Assembly: GCA_902776615.1 (NCBI GenBank)
Contig: CACYQU010000007.1
Coordinates: forward strand, 1 to 53,933
Reading direction: 5' to 3'
Source of the DNA: an uncultured bacterium
Lineage (GTDB): Bacteria; Verrucomicrobiota; Kiritimatiellia; RFP12; UBA1067
DNA: 53,933 bases
In this document: piece by piece, positions 40,123 to 49,875 of the stretch
How positions within the stretch are numbered: the first letter of the stretch is position 1
Layout: the number at the start of each line of letters is the position of its first letter
Notes under the pieces: generated by a model
Databases searched by the model: none
The model's input: only the letters and a program-made list of their open reading frames with translations
What the model was told of the DNA's origin: nothing
Position numbers and translations under genes: made by a program

Positions 40123-42075
40123 ATGGCCAAGACGCCTAAGTTCGCGAACGCAAAGGTGTTCGCATGGGTTGACAAGTGGAACAAGGTCTGCACGCCCGAC
40201 AAGATCGTCGTCGTGAATGGGACCAAGAAGGAGCACCTCGACATCTGCGAGATGATGGTCAAGAAGGGCCAGTTCATCAAGCTGAACGCGAAGAAGCGCC
40301 CCGAATGCTATCTCGCCCGCTCGCACGAGAGCGACGTTGCGCGCGTTGAAGGCCGCACGTTCATCTGCTCGAAGCGCGAAATCGACGCCGGCCCCACCAA
40401 CCATTGGATGGACCCCGTTGAGATGAAGAAGAAGATGACGAAGGCGTACACCGGCTGCATGAAGGGCCGCACGATGTATGTCATCCCGTTCGCGATGGGC
40501 CCGATCGGCAACCCGATCACCCAGTACGGCATCGAGATCACCGACTCGCCCTACGTCGTCGTGAACATGAACATCATGACGCGCACCGGCGACGCCGTTC
40601 TCAAGCACCTCGGCACAGACGGCGACTTCATCCCCTGCATCCACTCCGTCGGCGCTCCGCTCAAGAAGGGACAGAAGGATGTCGCGTGGCCCTGCGCCAA
40701 GAACATCGACGACAAGTACATCACCCAGTTCCCGGAAGACCGCGAAATCTGGTCGTTCGGTTCGGGCTACGGCGGCAACGCACTGCTCGGCAAGAAGTGC
40801 TTCGCGCTCCGCATCGCATCGAAGCTCGCGAAGGATGAGGGCTGGATGGCCGAGCACATGCTCATTCTTACGCTTACGAGCCCCGAGAAGAAGCAGTACC
40901 ACGTCACGGCGGCGTTCCCGTCTGCCTGCGGCAAGACTAACCTCGCCATGATGCAGCCCAAGTTGCCCGGCTGGAAGCTTCAGACTATCGGCGACGATAT
41001 CGCCTGGCTCAAGCCCGGCGACGACGGCCGCCTCTACGCAATCAATCCCGAGAACGGCTTCTTCGGTGTCGCTCCCGGTACTTCGATGGACTCCAACCCC
41101 AACGCGCTCAAGAGCTGCAAGAAGGGCACGATCTTCACTAATGTCGTTCTCACTCCCGATGGCGACATCTGGTGGGAGGACATGGGCGTCAAGGCGCCTA
41201 AGGAAGGCGTTGACTGGAAGGGCAACCCCTGCTACGTCTGCGCGGACGATCCCTACCGCATGGGCCCGAAGCCCGGCATGACCAAGAAGGAGATCAAGGA
41301 GATGGGTTACGTCGCGGCCCACAAGAACAGCCGCTTCACCGCTCCCGCCGAGAACTGCCCTGTGCTCGACAAGGCCGGCTTCAACGGCCTTTGGAACAAG
41401 AAGCCCACGGGCGTGCCGATCGACGCGATCCTCTTCGGCGGGCGCCGTCCTTCGACGATTCCTCTGGTGAACGAGGCCAAGAGCTGGACGCACGGCGTGT
41501 TCATGGGTTCCGCCGCCGGCTCCGAGGTGACGGCTGCGGTCATCAGCGACCAGATCGGCCAGGTTCGCCGCGACCCGATGGCGATGCTTCCGTTCTTCGG
41601 CTACAACGTGTGCGACTACTTCCAGCACTGGCTGGAGATGGAGCGCACGAGCGCCGATGCGACGAAGCTCCCCAAGATCTACTTCGTCAACTGGTTCCGC
41701 AAGGGCGATGATGGCCGCTTCATGTGGCCTGGCTTCGGCGACAACAGCCGCGTGCTTAAGTGGATCTGCCAGCGCATCGAGGGTCAGGTCAAGGCTAACG
41801 AGACCCCGATCGGCAACATCCCGTTCGCGAAGGACATCGACCTCGCCAACAACGACGAAAAGGCGAAGTTCCACGTTGTCAAGGCCGACCTCGAGGAGAT
41901 CCTCAAGGTAGACATTGCCGGCTGGAAGAAGGAAATCGCCACGGTCGGCGCGTCGTACGACGAATACGACAAGAAGCCGTCCAAGGACTCGAAGGAGGCG
42001 AACCTCGCCGCCCGCCGCGTCCCGAAGGCCCTTCGCCAGGTGCTCGCCGACGTTACTGCCGCGCTCGCCAAGTAA
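40123..42075 (+). CDS. pckA: Phosphoenolpyruvate carboxykinase (GTP)
   Basis: Interconverts oxaloacetate and PEP with GTP/GDP. In fermenting gut anaerobes it often runs in the carboxylating direction toward succinate. The 650-aa length excludes the ~540-aa ATP type. The P-loop FPSACGKTNLAM near residue 266, the GEITDSPYVVVNMNIMTR-like stretch near 137 and the PFFGYNVCDYFQHWL region near 485 are GTP-PEPCK signatures. I place the start at 40123 because AAGGAG lies 9 nt upstream. An in-frame ATG at 40075, next to the promoter, could give a 16-residue-longer form from the same transcript. Confidence 0.93.
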   Translation: MAKTPKFANAKVFAWVDKWNKVCTPDKIVVVNGTKKEHLDICEMMVKKGQFIKLNAKKRPECYLARSHESDVARVEGRTFICSKREIDAGPTNHWMDPVEMKKKMTKAYTGCMKGRTMYVIPFAMGPIGNPITQYGIEITDSPYVVVNMNIMTRTGDAVLKHLGTDGDFIPCIHSVGAPLKKGQKDVAWPCAKNIDDKYITQFPEDREIWSFGSGYGGNALLGKKCFALRIASKLAKDEGWMAEHMLILTLTSPEKKQYHVTAAFPSACGKTNLAMMQPKLPGWKLQTIGDDIAWLKPGDDGRLYAINPENGFFGVAPGTSMDSNPNALKSCKKGTIFTNVVLTPDGDIWWEDMGVKAPKEGVDWKGNPCYVCADDPYRMGPKPGMTKKEIKEMGYVAAHKNSRFTAPAENCPVLDKAGFNGLWNKKPTGVPIDAILFGGRRPSTIPLVNEAKSWTHGVFMGSAAGSEVTAAVISDQIGQVRRDPMAMLPFFGYNVCDYFQHWLEMERTSADATKLPKIYFVNWFRKGDDGRFMWPGFGDNSRVLKWICQRIEGQVKANETPIGNIPFAKDIDLANNDEKAKFHVVKADLEEILKVDIAGWKKEIATVGASYDEYDKKPSKDSKEANLAARRVPKALRQVLADVTAALAK

Positions 42076-42100
42076 AAGGCATTGCGGCATTGTCGAAAAT

Positions 42101-42137
42101 GCGCGTCTTCCGCTAGCCGGAAGACGCGCGTTTTTTT
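42101..42137 (+). terminator. Rho-independent terminator after pckA
   Basis: A perfect 12-bp stem GCGCGTCTTCCG/CGGAAGACGCGC with a CTAGC loop is followed by a G and seven Ts. It is the clearest intrinsic terminator in the window. Confidence 0.93.
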
Positions 42138-42183
42138 GCGCCATGAAATCGTAGTGCAATCGCAGTTGATGTGCGGCGAAGAG

Positions 42184-42194
42184 TATGGTATAAT
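42184..42194 (+). promoter_or_regulatory. Extended -10 promoter of the GH109 gene
   Basis: TATGGTATAAT ends at 42194, leaving a leader of about 70 nt before the ATG at 42273 with an AAAGGAAAG Shine-Dalgarno. Confidence 0.65.
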
Positions 42195-42272
42195 TACTAC
42201 CCGAAGCCTAAATGGACTTTTTAGCCTTGAAGGCTGGACTATTTAACGGAATAACCGAAAAGGAAAGCAAAC

Positions 42273-43781
42273 ATGCAAACAGATCGCAGAGAGTTTCTCA
42301 AGGGAACCGCATGGATGGGCGCAGCAGCGCTCGCCGCGGGATGCGCCTCCGAAGGGTTCAAGCTTTCGGTCGGCGGGAGCATGCAGGGCTATGGAGCGCC
42401 CGCGCTGAAGAAGGTGCGCGTGGGCTTTGTCGGCCTCGGCATGCGCGGCCCAGGGGCGGTTCACCGCATTGCCGCAATCCCAGGTGCCGAAGTCGCCGCT
42501 CTCTGCGATATCCACCCCGAGCGTGTCGCCATGCAGCAGAAGTGGCTGGCCGACAACGGCAAGCCGAAGGCGCTCGAATTCACTGGCCCCGAGGGCTACA
42601 AGGCGATGTGCGAGAGCGACGCGATCGACGTCGTCTACAATGCAACGAGCTGGAATATGCACGTGCCGATCGCGCTCTACGCCATGGAGCACGGCAAGCA
42701 CGCCATGGTCGAAGTTCCGAGCGCGTTCACTCTTGACGAGTGCTATGCTCTCGTCGAGACGAGCGAGCGCACACGCATGCACTGCATGCAGCTGGAGAAC
42801 TGCTGCTACGGCGAGGCCGAGATGCTCGCGCTCAGGCTCGTGCGTGAAGGCAAGCTCGGTGAGATCGTCCACGGCGAGGGCGCCTACATCCACGACCTGC
42901 GCGACCTCTGCTACGCCGACTGGGCGGCCGATTTCTCGAAATACGGCTATGCCGATTTCTGGCGCCTCAAGCACAATGTGGCGCACAAGGGCAACCAGTA
43001 CGACACGCACGGCCTCGGGCCGGTGTGCGAGTACATGAACATCAACCGCGGCGACCGCTTCGACTACCTCGTCTCGCTCGAGTCCGACCAGTTCAACTTC
43101 GAGGCCTACGCCAAGGCGAAGTTCCCGAACAGCAAGTGGAAGGCCGACCTCAAGATCGCGATGGGCGATATGAACACGATGCTCATCAAGACCGTGAACG
43201 GCAAGAGCATCATGATCCAGCACGACGTCAGCTCGCCCCGTCCCTACAGCCGCATCAACCGCGTGACCGGTACGATGGGCGCGTTCGAGGGAATTGGCTT
43301 CATCGGCAAAGACGGCGAGCCGGCCGACAAGGTCAACGCGCTTCTGATGGACGGCTGCGTCGGCAAGTTCGGCTGGACCGAGAACCCGGGCGATCCCGTG
43401 CACGGCTACTTCGACGAGAACACGATGCAGGAGATGCGCGAGAAATATCGCCATCCTCTGTGGCGTCCCGAGATCAGCGACGTCGCGAAGGCCATCGGCG
43501 GACACGGCGGCATGGACTTCATCATGGATTTGCGCTGGATCTACTGCCTCCAGAACGGTCTGCCGCTCGATACGGACGTCTACGATCTCGCGTCGTGGTG
43601 CTGCCTCGCCGAGCTCAGCGAGCGTTCGGTCAAGAACCGCTCCTCTTCGGTCGACATCCCCGACTTCACGAACGGCGGCTGGAAGACGGCCAAGCCGCTC
43701 GGCATCGTCGACATCGATCTTGAGAAGATGGGCTTCAATCCTGGGGATGTCAAGGCCGACTCCTCGGCGCTGAACGTCTGA
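42273..43781 (+). CDS. GH109-type NAD-dependent glycosidase (alpha-N-acetylgalactosaminidase-like)
   Basis: A 502-aa exported enzyme. The twin-arginine signal RREFLKG (residues 5-11) is followed by a lipobox-like LAAGC, so it may be a Tat-exported lipoprotein. The Rossmann domain has VGFVGLGMRGPGAVHR near 50. The stretches ALYAMEHGKHAMVEVPSAFT, CMQLENCCYGEAEM, GEGAYIHDLRDLCYADW and the following long C-terminal domain match GH109 glycosidases, which use NAD+ in a redox-assisted cleavage of GalNAc linkages, as in mucin. This supports host-glycan use. The stop is 7 nt from argS. A different Gfo/Idh/MocA oxidoreductase activity is possible but less likely. Confidence 0.85.
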   Translation: MQTDRREFLKGTAWMGAAALAAGCASEGFKLSVGGSMQGYGAPALKKVRVGFVGLGMRGPGAVHRIAAIPGAEVAALCDIHPERVAMQQKWLADNGKPKALEFTGPEGYKAMCESDAIDVVYNATSWNMHVPIALYAMEHGKHAMVEVPSAFTLDECYALVETSERTRMHCMQLENCCYGEAEMLALRLVREGKLGEIVHGEGAYIHDLRDLCYADWAADFSKYGYADFWRLKHNVAHKGNQYDTHGLGPVCEYMNINRGDRFDYLVSLESDQFNFEAYAKAKFPNSKWKADLKIAMGDMNTMLIKTVNGKSIMIQHDVSSPRPYSRINRVTGTMGAFEGIGFIGKDGEPADKVNALLMDGCVGKFGWTENPGDPVHGYFDENTMQEMREKYRHPLWRPEISDVAKAIGGHGGMDFIMDLRWIYCLQNGLPLDTDVYDLASWCCLAELSERSVKNRSSSVDIPDFTNGGWKTAKPLGIVDIDLEKMGFNPGDVKADSSALNV

Positions 43782-43788
43782 CGACAGC

Positions 43789-45462
43789 ATGGACTTGACA
43801 GAACTTGTCAGGACGGCGTTCGCGGAGGCTTTCCCGGGGGAAGACTTCGCGAACGTTAAAGTTGTCCCCGCCACCGATCCGCGCTTCGGCGACTACCAGT
43901 GCAACGACGCGCTGAAGATAGCGAAGAAGGTTGGCCTCAAGCCGCGCGACGCGGCGCAGAAGGTCGCGGAGCGCATAGGCGGTGCGCTAAAGGTCGAGAT
44001 CGCGGGCCCCGGGTTCCTCAACCTCACCGTTTCTCCCGAATGGCTCGCCGGCGAACTTGCCGCGCTTGCCGCCGCGCCGAAGTGCGGCATCCCCCAGAAG
44101 GGCGCGGGCCGCAAGGTCGTAATCGACTACTCTTCACCCAATGCGGCCAAGCAGATGCACATCGGCCACATCCGCTCCACGGTCATCGGGTGCGCAATCG
44201 ACCGCATCTTTCGCGCGCTCGGCTACGAAGTCGTGGCCGACAATCATCTCGGTGATTGGGGAACGCAGTTCGGCATACTGATCAAAGGCTATCGCGAGTG
44301 CCTCAGCGACGACGAGCGCAAGTATCTCACAGTCGCAACTCTCGAGAAGTGCTACGTGCTTTCGGCGGCGAAGGCCAAGGAGGAGGACGGTCTCTGGAAG
44401 GATGCGTGCCGCGCGGAGCTCGTGAAGCTTCAGCAGGGCGACGCGGAGAATCTCGCCCTGTGGAAGAGATTCATCGAGATATCCATCGGCGAGTTCGAGC
44501 GCATGTATGCCAAGCTCGGCGTCAAGTTCGACACGTACCGCGGCGAATCCTACTACAACTCGATGATGCCGGGTATTGTGGAGAAACTCCTTGCGATGGG
44601 ACTCGCGAAGGAGTCCGAGGGGGCGCTCATAGTCGATCTTTCCGAAGAGAAGCTTGGTGTCGCGATCGTCCGCAAGTCGGATGGCGGCTACAATTACACG
44701 ACGAGCGATCTCGCATGCGTCGAAAGCCGCGTGAAGGACTACAATCCCGAGCGGATCATCTACGTAACGGACGACCGCCAGCAGCTGCACTTCAAGCAGT
44801 TCTTCTCGATTGCCGCGAAGATGGGCTTCACTGGCGTGAAGCTCGTGCACGTTCCGTTCGGGCTTATGAGCTATCAAGGCAAGGCGATTTCCACGCGCGA
44901 GGGCAATCTCATCAAACTCGACGATCTTCTGGCCGAGGCGAAAAGAAGGTCGCTTGAAATAGTCGCGGAGCGTGGAGGCGACGAGCACCTTGCCGAGCAG
45001 ATCGGATACGGCGCCGTGAAATACGCCGATCTTTCGCACGATCCTGCGACGGCGATCGATTTCAATTGGGATAAAGCTCTCGCGCTCGAGGGCAATTCCG
45101 GTCCGTATCTGCAGTACGCATATGCGCGCGTGTGCTCTCTTCTTGAGAAGGCTGGCGTTGGCGACGCGCGGCCGGAAGGTGCGGCGTTTGCGGTCGAGAC
45201 CCCGGCCGAGAAGCGCCTCGCGCTTCAGCTTTTGGAGTTTCCCGGCGCGGTCGTCCGCGCGGCTGAGGCCTACAAGCCTAGCGTCCTTGCCGACTACCTC
45301 TTCCAGACGGCCCAGCTCTACTCCAGCTTCTACCAGAGCTCGCCGATTCTGAAGAGTGAAGAGTCCGTGAGAAACGCGCGTCTGGCGCTTTGCGCCCTCT
45401 TTGGCGACGTGCTGAAGACGGGTCTCACGCTTCTCGGAATCGAGACGCCGCGTCACATATAG
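43789..45462 (+). CDS. argS: Arginyl-tRNA synthetase
   Basis: A class I synthetase charging tRNA-Arg. The 557-aa protein has the N-terminal Add-1-like domain (about residues 1-95), the HIGH motif in QMHIGHIRST near 120, a KMSKS equivalent in AISTREGNLIKLDDL near 366 and the C-terminal DALR anticodon-binding domain with VRNARLALCALFGDVLKTGL. Length and motifs are normal. It starts 8 nt after the GH109 gene stop, so it is probably read from that transcript. Confidence 0.96.
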   Translation: MDLTELVRTAFAEAFPGEDFANVKVVPATDPRFGDYQCNDALKIAKKVGLKPRDAAQKVAERIGGALKVEIAGPGFLNLTVSPEWLAGELAALAAAPKCGIPQKGAGRKVVIDYSSPNAAKQMHIGHIRSTVIGCAIDRIFRALGYEVVADNHLGDWGTQFGILIKGYRECLSDDERKYLTVATLEKCYVLSAAKAKEEDGLWKDACRAELVKLQQGDAENLALWKRFIEISIGEFERMYAKLGVKFDTYRGESYYNSMMPGIVEKLLAMGLAKESEGALIVDLSEEKLGVAIVRKSDGGYNYTTSDLACVESRVKDYNPERIIYVTDDRQQLHFKQFFSIAAKMGFTGVKLVHVPFGLMSYQGKAISTREGNLIKLDDLLAEAKRRSLEIVAERGGDEHLAEQIGYGAVKYADLSHDPATAIDFNWDKALALEGNSGPYLQYAYARVCSLLEKAGVGDARPEGAAFAVETPAEKRLALQLLEFPGAVVRAAEAYKPSVLADYLFQTAQLYSSFYQSSPILKSEESVRNARLALCALFGDVLKTGLTLLGIETPRHI

Positions 45463-45533
45463 CCTGCCCACAGTCCGCGCCCGGTTCGATCCTGCTGCGC
45501 ATGAGGTCCGTGATTCTGCATCAGCGTACGGAT

Positions 45534-45544
45534 TATGGTATAAT
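45534..45544 (+). promoter_or_regulatory. Extended -10 box of fhs, predicted leaderless
   Basis: TATGGTATAAT with hexamer 45539-45544 lies 6 nt before the ATG at 45551, with no Shine-Dalgarno between. Confidence 0.7.
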
Positions 45545-45550
45545 GCACTC

Positions 45551-47314
45551 ATGAAACTCGACCCCACCAAGATGAAGGACTGGCAGATTGCGGAAGCTGC
45601 CGAAGACAACCTCAAGCCGGCCAAGGAGCTTGCTGCTGAACTTGGCCTGAACGACGACGAGTGGGAGCCTTACGGCCGCGTGCTCGCCAAGGTCGACGTG
45701 ACGAAGGTCTTGAAGCGCGTCGGAGCGGGCCGCAAGGGCAAGTATATCGACGTGACGGCCATCACCCCGACGGCGCTCGGCGAAGGCAAGACGACGACCA
45801 CGCTCGGTCTCGTAGAGGGGCTCGGGCGGCTTGGCAAGAAGGTGGTCGGTTGCGTGCGCCAGCCGTCCGGCGGGCCGACTTTCAACATCAAAGGCAGCGC
45901 GGCGGGCGGCGGTCTCGCGCAGGTTGTTCCGTTGACCTCGCTTTCGCTCGGCCTTACAGGCGACATCGACGCAATAACGAACGCCAACAACCTCGCCATG
46001 GTCGCGCTCAATTCGCGCATGCAGCACGAGCGCAACCACGACGACGCATGGCTTGCCGAACGCGGGCTGAAGCGTCTCGACATCGACCCCGATCGCATAC
46101 AGTTCCGCTGGGCGATGGACTTCTGCGCGCAGGGGCTCAGGAACATCGAAATCGGGCGCGGTGGAAAGCTCGACGGCTTCAACTGCGCGAGCGGCTTTTA
46201 CATAACCGTCGCATCCGAGGTCATGGCCATTCTCGCCATGAGCGCCGACCTCGCCGACCTTCGCAAGCGCCTTTCCAGGATAATCGTCGCCTATTCCAAG
46301 AGCGGTGCGCCGGTCACTACGGCCGATCTTGAGGTCGATGGCGCGATGTGTGCGCTTCTCGTGAACGCGATCAAACCGACGCTGATGCAGTCCATCGAGG
46401 GCCAGCCCGTGTTCGTCCACGCGGGGCCTTTCGCAAACATCGCCATCGGGCAGAACTCGGTCGTCGCCGACCGCCTTGCGTGCGCGCTTGGCGATTATGT
46501 CGTCACCGAGAGCGGATTCGCAAGCGACATGGGCTTTGAGAAGTTCTGGAACATAAAGTGCCGCTGCTCCGGCCTCAAGCCCGACGCCGTAGTGCTTGTC
46601 GCGACGGTTCGTGCGCTCAAGGCACACGGCGGCGCGCCGGCCGTAAAGGCGGGGCTTCCGCTCGACCCGGTCTACACGACCGAGAACCTTGAGCTCCTTG
46701 AGAAGGGGTGCGACAATCTTCTCGCGCACATCGACATAATCCGCCGCTCCGGCGTGCAGCCGGTTGTGTGCCTCAACGCTTTCTACACCGACACTCAGGC
46801 AGAGCGCGATCTCGTGAAGTCCATCGCAGAGAAGGCGGGTGCAAAGTTCGCCGTCAGCGACCACTGGCTCAAGGGCGGAGAGGGCGCCGTCGAACTCGCC
46901 AAGGCGGTGATGGAGGCTTGCGACGAGCCGAACGGCTTCGAGTTTCTCTGCGATCTCGCCGAGCCTCTCAAGGACAGAATCGAGAAACAGGTCCAGGAGG
47001 TTTACGGCGGCGACGGCGTCGATTTCGAGCCCGAGGCGCTTAGGAAGCTCGAAATGTTCCAGGCGAATCCCGAGACTGCGCGGCTTCCGATATGCATTGC
47101 GAAGACGCAATATTCGCTTTCGCACGACCCGAAGCTTTTGGGTCGTCCCAAGGGATGGCGCATGCCGGTCAAGGATGTCCTCGTCTATCAGGGCGCGGGG
47201 CTTATAGTCCCGGTCGCGGGCGAGATAAAATTGATGCCGGGAACCTCCGCCTCGCCTGCCTACCGCAGAATCGACGTGGATGTCGAGACCGGAAAGGTGA
47301 AGGGGCTTTTCTGA
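45551..47314 (+). CDS. fhs: Formate-tetrahydrofolate ligase
   Basis: Makes 10-formyl-tetrahydrofolate from formate, ATP and tetrahydrofolate, feeding one-carbon metabolism and, in some anaerobes, formate assimilation. The 587-aa protein has the P-loop-like TALGEGKTTTTLGLVEGL near residue 75, RQPSGGPTFNIKGSAAGGG near 101 and the INxIxP-type C-terminal regions in normal order. It is the first gene after a promoter of the leaderless type. The next gene begins 1 nt after its stop, so the Tad genes downstream may be partly read from the same promoter. Confidence 0.96.
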   Translation: MKLDPTKMKDWQIAEAAEDNLKPAKELAAELGLNDDEWEPYGRVLAKVDVTKVLKRVGAGRKGKYIDVTAITPTALGEGKTTTTLGLVEGLGRLGKKVVGCVRQPSGGPTFNIKGSAAGGGLAQVVPLTSLSLGLTGDIDAITNANNLAMVALNSRMQHERNHDDAWLAERGLKRLDIDPDRIQFRWAMDFCAQGLRNIEIGRGGKLDGFNCASGFYITVASEVMAILAMSADLADLRKRLSRIIVAYSKSGAPVTTADLEVDGAMCALLVNAIKPTLMQSIEGQPVFVHAGPFANIAIGQNSVVADRLACALGDYVVTESGFASDMGFEKFWNIKCRCSGLKPDAVVLVATVRALKAHGGAPAVKAGLPLDPVYTTENLELLEKGCDNLLAHIDIIRRSGVQPVVCLNAFYTDTQAERDLVKSIAEKAGAKFAVSDHWLKGGEGAVELAKAVMEACDEPNGFEFLCDLAEPLKDRIEKQVQEVYGGDGVDFEPEALRKLEMFQANPETARLPICIAKTQYSLSHDPKLLGRPKGWRMPVKDVLVYQGAGLIVPVAGEIKLMPGTSASPAYRRIDVDVETGKVKGLF

Positions 47315-47315
47315 T

Positions 47316-48125
47316 ATGAAGCGCAAGATCGTCCTTGTGATCAGCCTGGCGTTCGGCCTTGTGGCGGCCGTTCTGACCAGGCTTTACGTGACCGCCAAGG
47401 AGGCGGAGGTGCAGGCGCAGAAGGATGCGCTAGGCAAACGCTACGGCACTATGGACGTTCTTGTGTACGCAAAGGAGACTCCCGGCGGAACGGTTCTTGC
47501 GTCCGAAGATCTTGTCGTGCGCCGCGCTCCTGCGCTAGGCCTTCGCGGCCAGGCCCTCACGCGCGACAATCTGCGCGACATCGTGGGACGCCGCACGCTT
47601 CTCGGGCATGCGGCGGGCGATGTCGTTTTCTGGAGCGATATCGAAGGTGGCGATCCGACGGTCAAGGGGCTTGCGGCCGATATCAAGCCGAAGATGCGGG
47701 CAGTTTCCATAAACTGCAGCGGCGCCGCGTCCGTTTCGGGAATGGTCAAGCCCAACGATCATGTCGATGTGATAGGCACCTACGCTTTCCCTGGCGCGGA
47801 CGGAAAGGTACGCCCGAGCGACATAGAAACGCGCACGATTCTGCAAAACGTCCTTGTGCTTGCAACGGGCCAGACGACAGCAAAGAACCATCGCGACGAG
47901 GGCGATTTCGACAGAGGCTACGCCACTGTCACGCTTGAGGTTTCGCCGCGCGAGGCGGAGCTGCTGGTGTTTTCGGAGCAGATGAAGGGGCGGCTCGTGC
48001 TGACGCTTCGTTCGCGCAACGATACGTCGTACGAGAAAGAGCTGCCCAAGGTTGACTTCGAGAAGGTGAAGTCCGAATTGGAGGCGCTTAACGTCGAGCG
48101 TCAGCGCAAGATGGGGGGGCGCTGA
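47316..48125 (+). CDS. cpaB: Flp/Tad pilus assembly protein CpaB (RcpC)
   Basis: A 269-aa inner-membrane-anchored periplasmic protein: an N-terminal helix (about residues 5-22), then an SAF domain (DVLVYAKETPGGTVLASEDLVVR near 48, where the family has the AFP/NeuA-like fold) and an RcpC-type domain with MVKPNDHVDVIGTY near 145. CpaB helps assemble the Tad secretin. No secretin (CpaC/RcpA) or pilin gene is in the window, so the Tad set here is incomplete. Confidence 0.88.
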   Translation: MKRKIVLVISLAFGLVAAVLTRLYVTAKEAEVQAQKDALGKRYGTMDVLVYAKETPGGTVLASEDLVVRRAPALGLRGQALTRDNLRDIVGRRTLLGHAAGDVVFWSDIEGGDPTVKGLAADIKPKMRAVSINCSGAASVSGMVKPNDHVDVIGTYAFPGADGKVRPSDIETRTILQNVLVLATGQTTAKNHRDEGDFDRGYATVTLEVSPREAELLVFSEQMKGRLVLTLRSRNDTSYEKELPKVDFEKVKSELEALNVERQRKMGGR

Positions 48126-48128
48126 GCC

Positions 48129-49862
48129 ATGGTGCTCACGACGCTTGTCGACGGACGGCGCGAAACGCGCGAGCTGGCCGACGGCAGCTACATAATCGGC
48201 CGCAGCGAGTCGTGTCGTCTGCGCTTCCCGTTTTCTGACGTGTCGGAGCGCCATGCGATATTGACCGTGCACGGCGGAGAGGTTTCGCTGGAGGACCTGC
48301 ACTCGTCAAACGGAACCTTTGTGAACGGCGAGCCGATCGACGGGCGCGTGATACTGAGCGGTTCGATGATTGTGCAGATCGGCCAGTGCATGCTGCGCGT
48401 GAGCGACGAAGTCGATCAGGGCGTGGCTGACGTGTCGGCCGACGGGGCCAACGCCTCTTGTTCCGTTGGGGAAAACGACCTCGATGGCGACGCTTCGGGA
48501 GAAGACGCTCTTGTCGGGCTGGAGGAAGCGGAGTTGCCGCAGGCCGATCCTATGCGCGAACTGCGGCGCAGCGTGCAGGAGCAGATACAGCGCGAACTCC
48601 TGAAGCGCATGGACATGAAGCGCCTCACCGTTCAGGGCGTAGACCGCGAAGGACTGGAAGAGCGTGCGCAGGAGAAGATCCATCAGATAATCGACGAAGT
48701 CGTCGCAAACGGACGCCTCCCCGCCGGGATAGACCCCGTGCGTCTCGAAGACGATGTGTTCAACGAGGCGATGAGGCTTGGGCCGCTGGAGGATCTGCTC
48801 GAGGATGATTCCGTCAGCGAGATAATGGTGAACGGTCCGTCGAAAGTGTACGTCGAGCGCAACGGGCGGTTGGAGCTTTCCGACTGCCAGTTCACGGACG
48901 ACGCAAGCGTGCTCGCCGTCATAGAGCGCATAGTCTCACCCCTCGGAAGGCGCATCGACGAATCGCAGCCGTATGTCGACGCGCGTCTTTCCGACGGTTC
49001 GCGCGTCAACGCCATAATCGCGCCGCTTTCGCTTTCCGGACCGACGGTCACCATACGAAAGTTCGCCAAGAAGGCGCTTTCGCCGGAGGACTTCATCCGC
49101 TTCGGCACATGGACCCACAACATGGCCGAATTCATGCGGCTCTGCGTGCTGCTCAGGAAGAACATCGTCGTCGCCGGCGGAACCGGATCAGGCAAGACGA
49201 CGCTTCTCAACCTGCTTTCCGGCTATATTCCCGCTAACGAGCGCATCGTAACCGTCGAGGACGCGGCGGAGCTCAGGCTTCAGCAGCCGCACGTCGTGCG
49301 TCTTGAGGCGCGCCCCGCGAACATCGAGGGGAAAGGCGCGGTAACGATACGCGACCTCGTCAAGAACTGCCTCCGAATGCGTCCCGACCGCATAATCGTC
49401 GGCGAGTGCCGCGGCGGCGAGGCCTTGGATATGCTTCAGGCGATGAACACTGGCCACGACGGCTCGCTTACGACGGTTCACGCCAACTCGCCGCGCGATG
49501 TGATCTCGCGCCTTGAGACGATGGTTTTGATGAGCGGCATGGAACTTCCTTCTCGTGCCATACGCGAGCAGATAGCGAGCGCTGTCGACATAATCATACA
49601 CGAGTCGCGCCTTTCGGACGGTTCGCGCAAGGTCGTCGCCATTTCCGAAGTCACCGGGCTCGAGGGCAGTCAGATCGTGATGCAGGACATCTTCTCGTTC
49701 CGCCAGACGGGCGTCGGGCACAACGGAAAGATTGCCGGCGAGTTCGGCCCCACCGGTGCAATGCCTACATTCTACGATACGCTTGCCGGCCGCGGGCTCT
49801 CGGTCGATCCCAGGATGTTCAACCCTGATTCCGCCGTAGATGTGAACGTCGTCAGAACCTAG
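48129..49862 (+). CDS. cpaF: Tad secretion ATPase CpaF with N-terminal FHA domain
   Basis: A 577-aa fusion. An FHA phosphothreonine-binding domain (about residues 20-95: [32 protein letters not shown]) precedes a CpaF/TadA hexameric ATPase. The ATPase has Walker [13 protein letters not shown] near 350, [18 protein letters not shown], Walker [20 protein letters not shown] near 423 and the HANS/His box [18 protein letters not shown] near 450. It powers pilus or adhesin secretion. The FHA fusion suggests control by protein phosphorylation. It is followed by tadB after 13 nt. Confidence 0.92.
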   Translation: MVLTTLVDGRRETRELADGSYIIGRSESCRLRFPFSDVSERHAILTVHGGEVSLEDLHSSNGTFVNGEPIDGRVILSGSMIVQIGQCMLRVSDEVDQGVADVSADGANASCSVGENDLDGDASGEDALVGLEEAELPQADPMRELRRSVQEQIQRELLKRMDMKRLTVQGVDREGLEERAQEKIHQIIDEVVANGRLPAGIDPVRLEDDVFNEAMRLGPLEDLLEDDSVSEIMVNGPSKVYVERNGRLELSDCQFTDDASVLAVIERIVSPLGRRIDESQPYVDARLSDGSRVNAIIAPLSLSGPTVTIRKFAKKALSPEDFIRFGTWTHNMAEFMRLCVLLRKNIVVAGGTGSGKTTLLNLLSGYIPANERIVTVEDAAELRLQQPHVVRLEARPANIEGKGAVTIRDLVKNCLRMRPDRIIVGECRGGEALDMLQAMNTGHDGSLTTVHANSPRDVISRLETMVLMSGMELPSRAIREQIASAVDIIIHESRLSDGSRKVVAISEVTGLEGSQIVMQDIFSFRQTGVGHNGKIAGEFGPTGAMPTFYDTLAGRGLSVDPRMFNPDSAVDVNVVRT

Positions 49863-49875
49863 GGGGAGCGCTCGG

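Noticed and set aside
40084..42159. Long antisense open frame opposite pckA (and a similar one at 45533-47326 opposite fhs)
   Set aside because: These mirror the codon bias of the sense gene, lack start signals and show low-complexity composition typical of GC-rich shadow frames.
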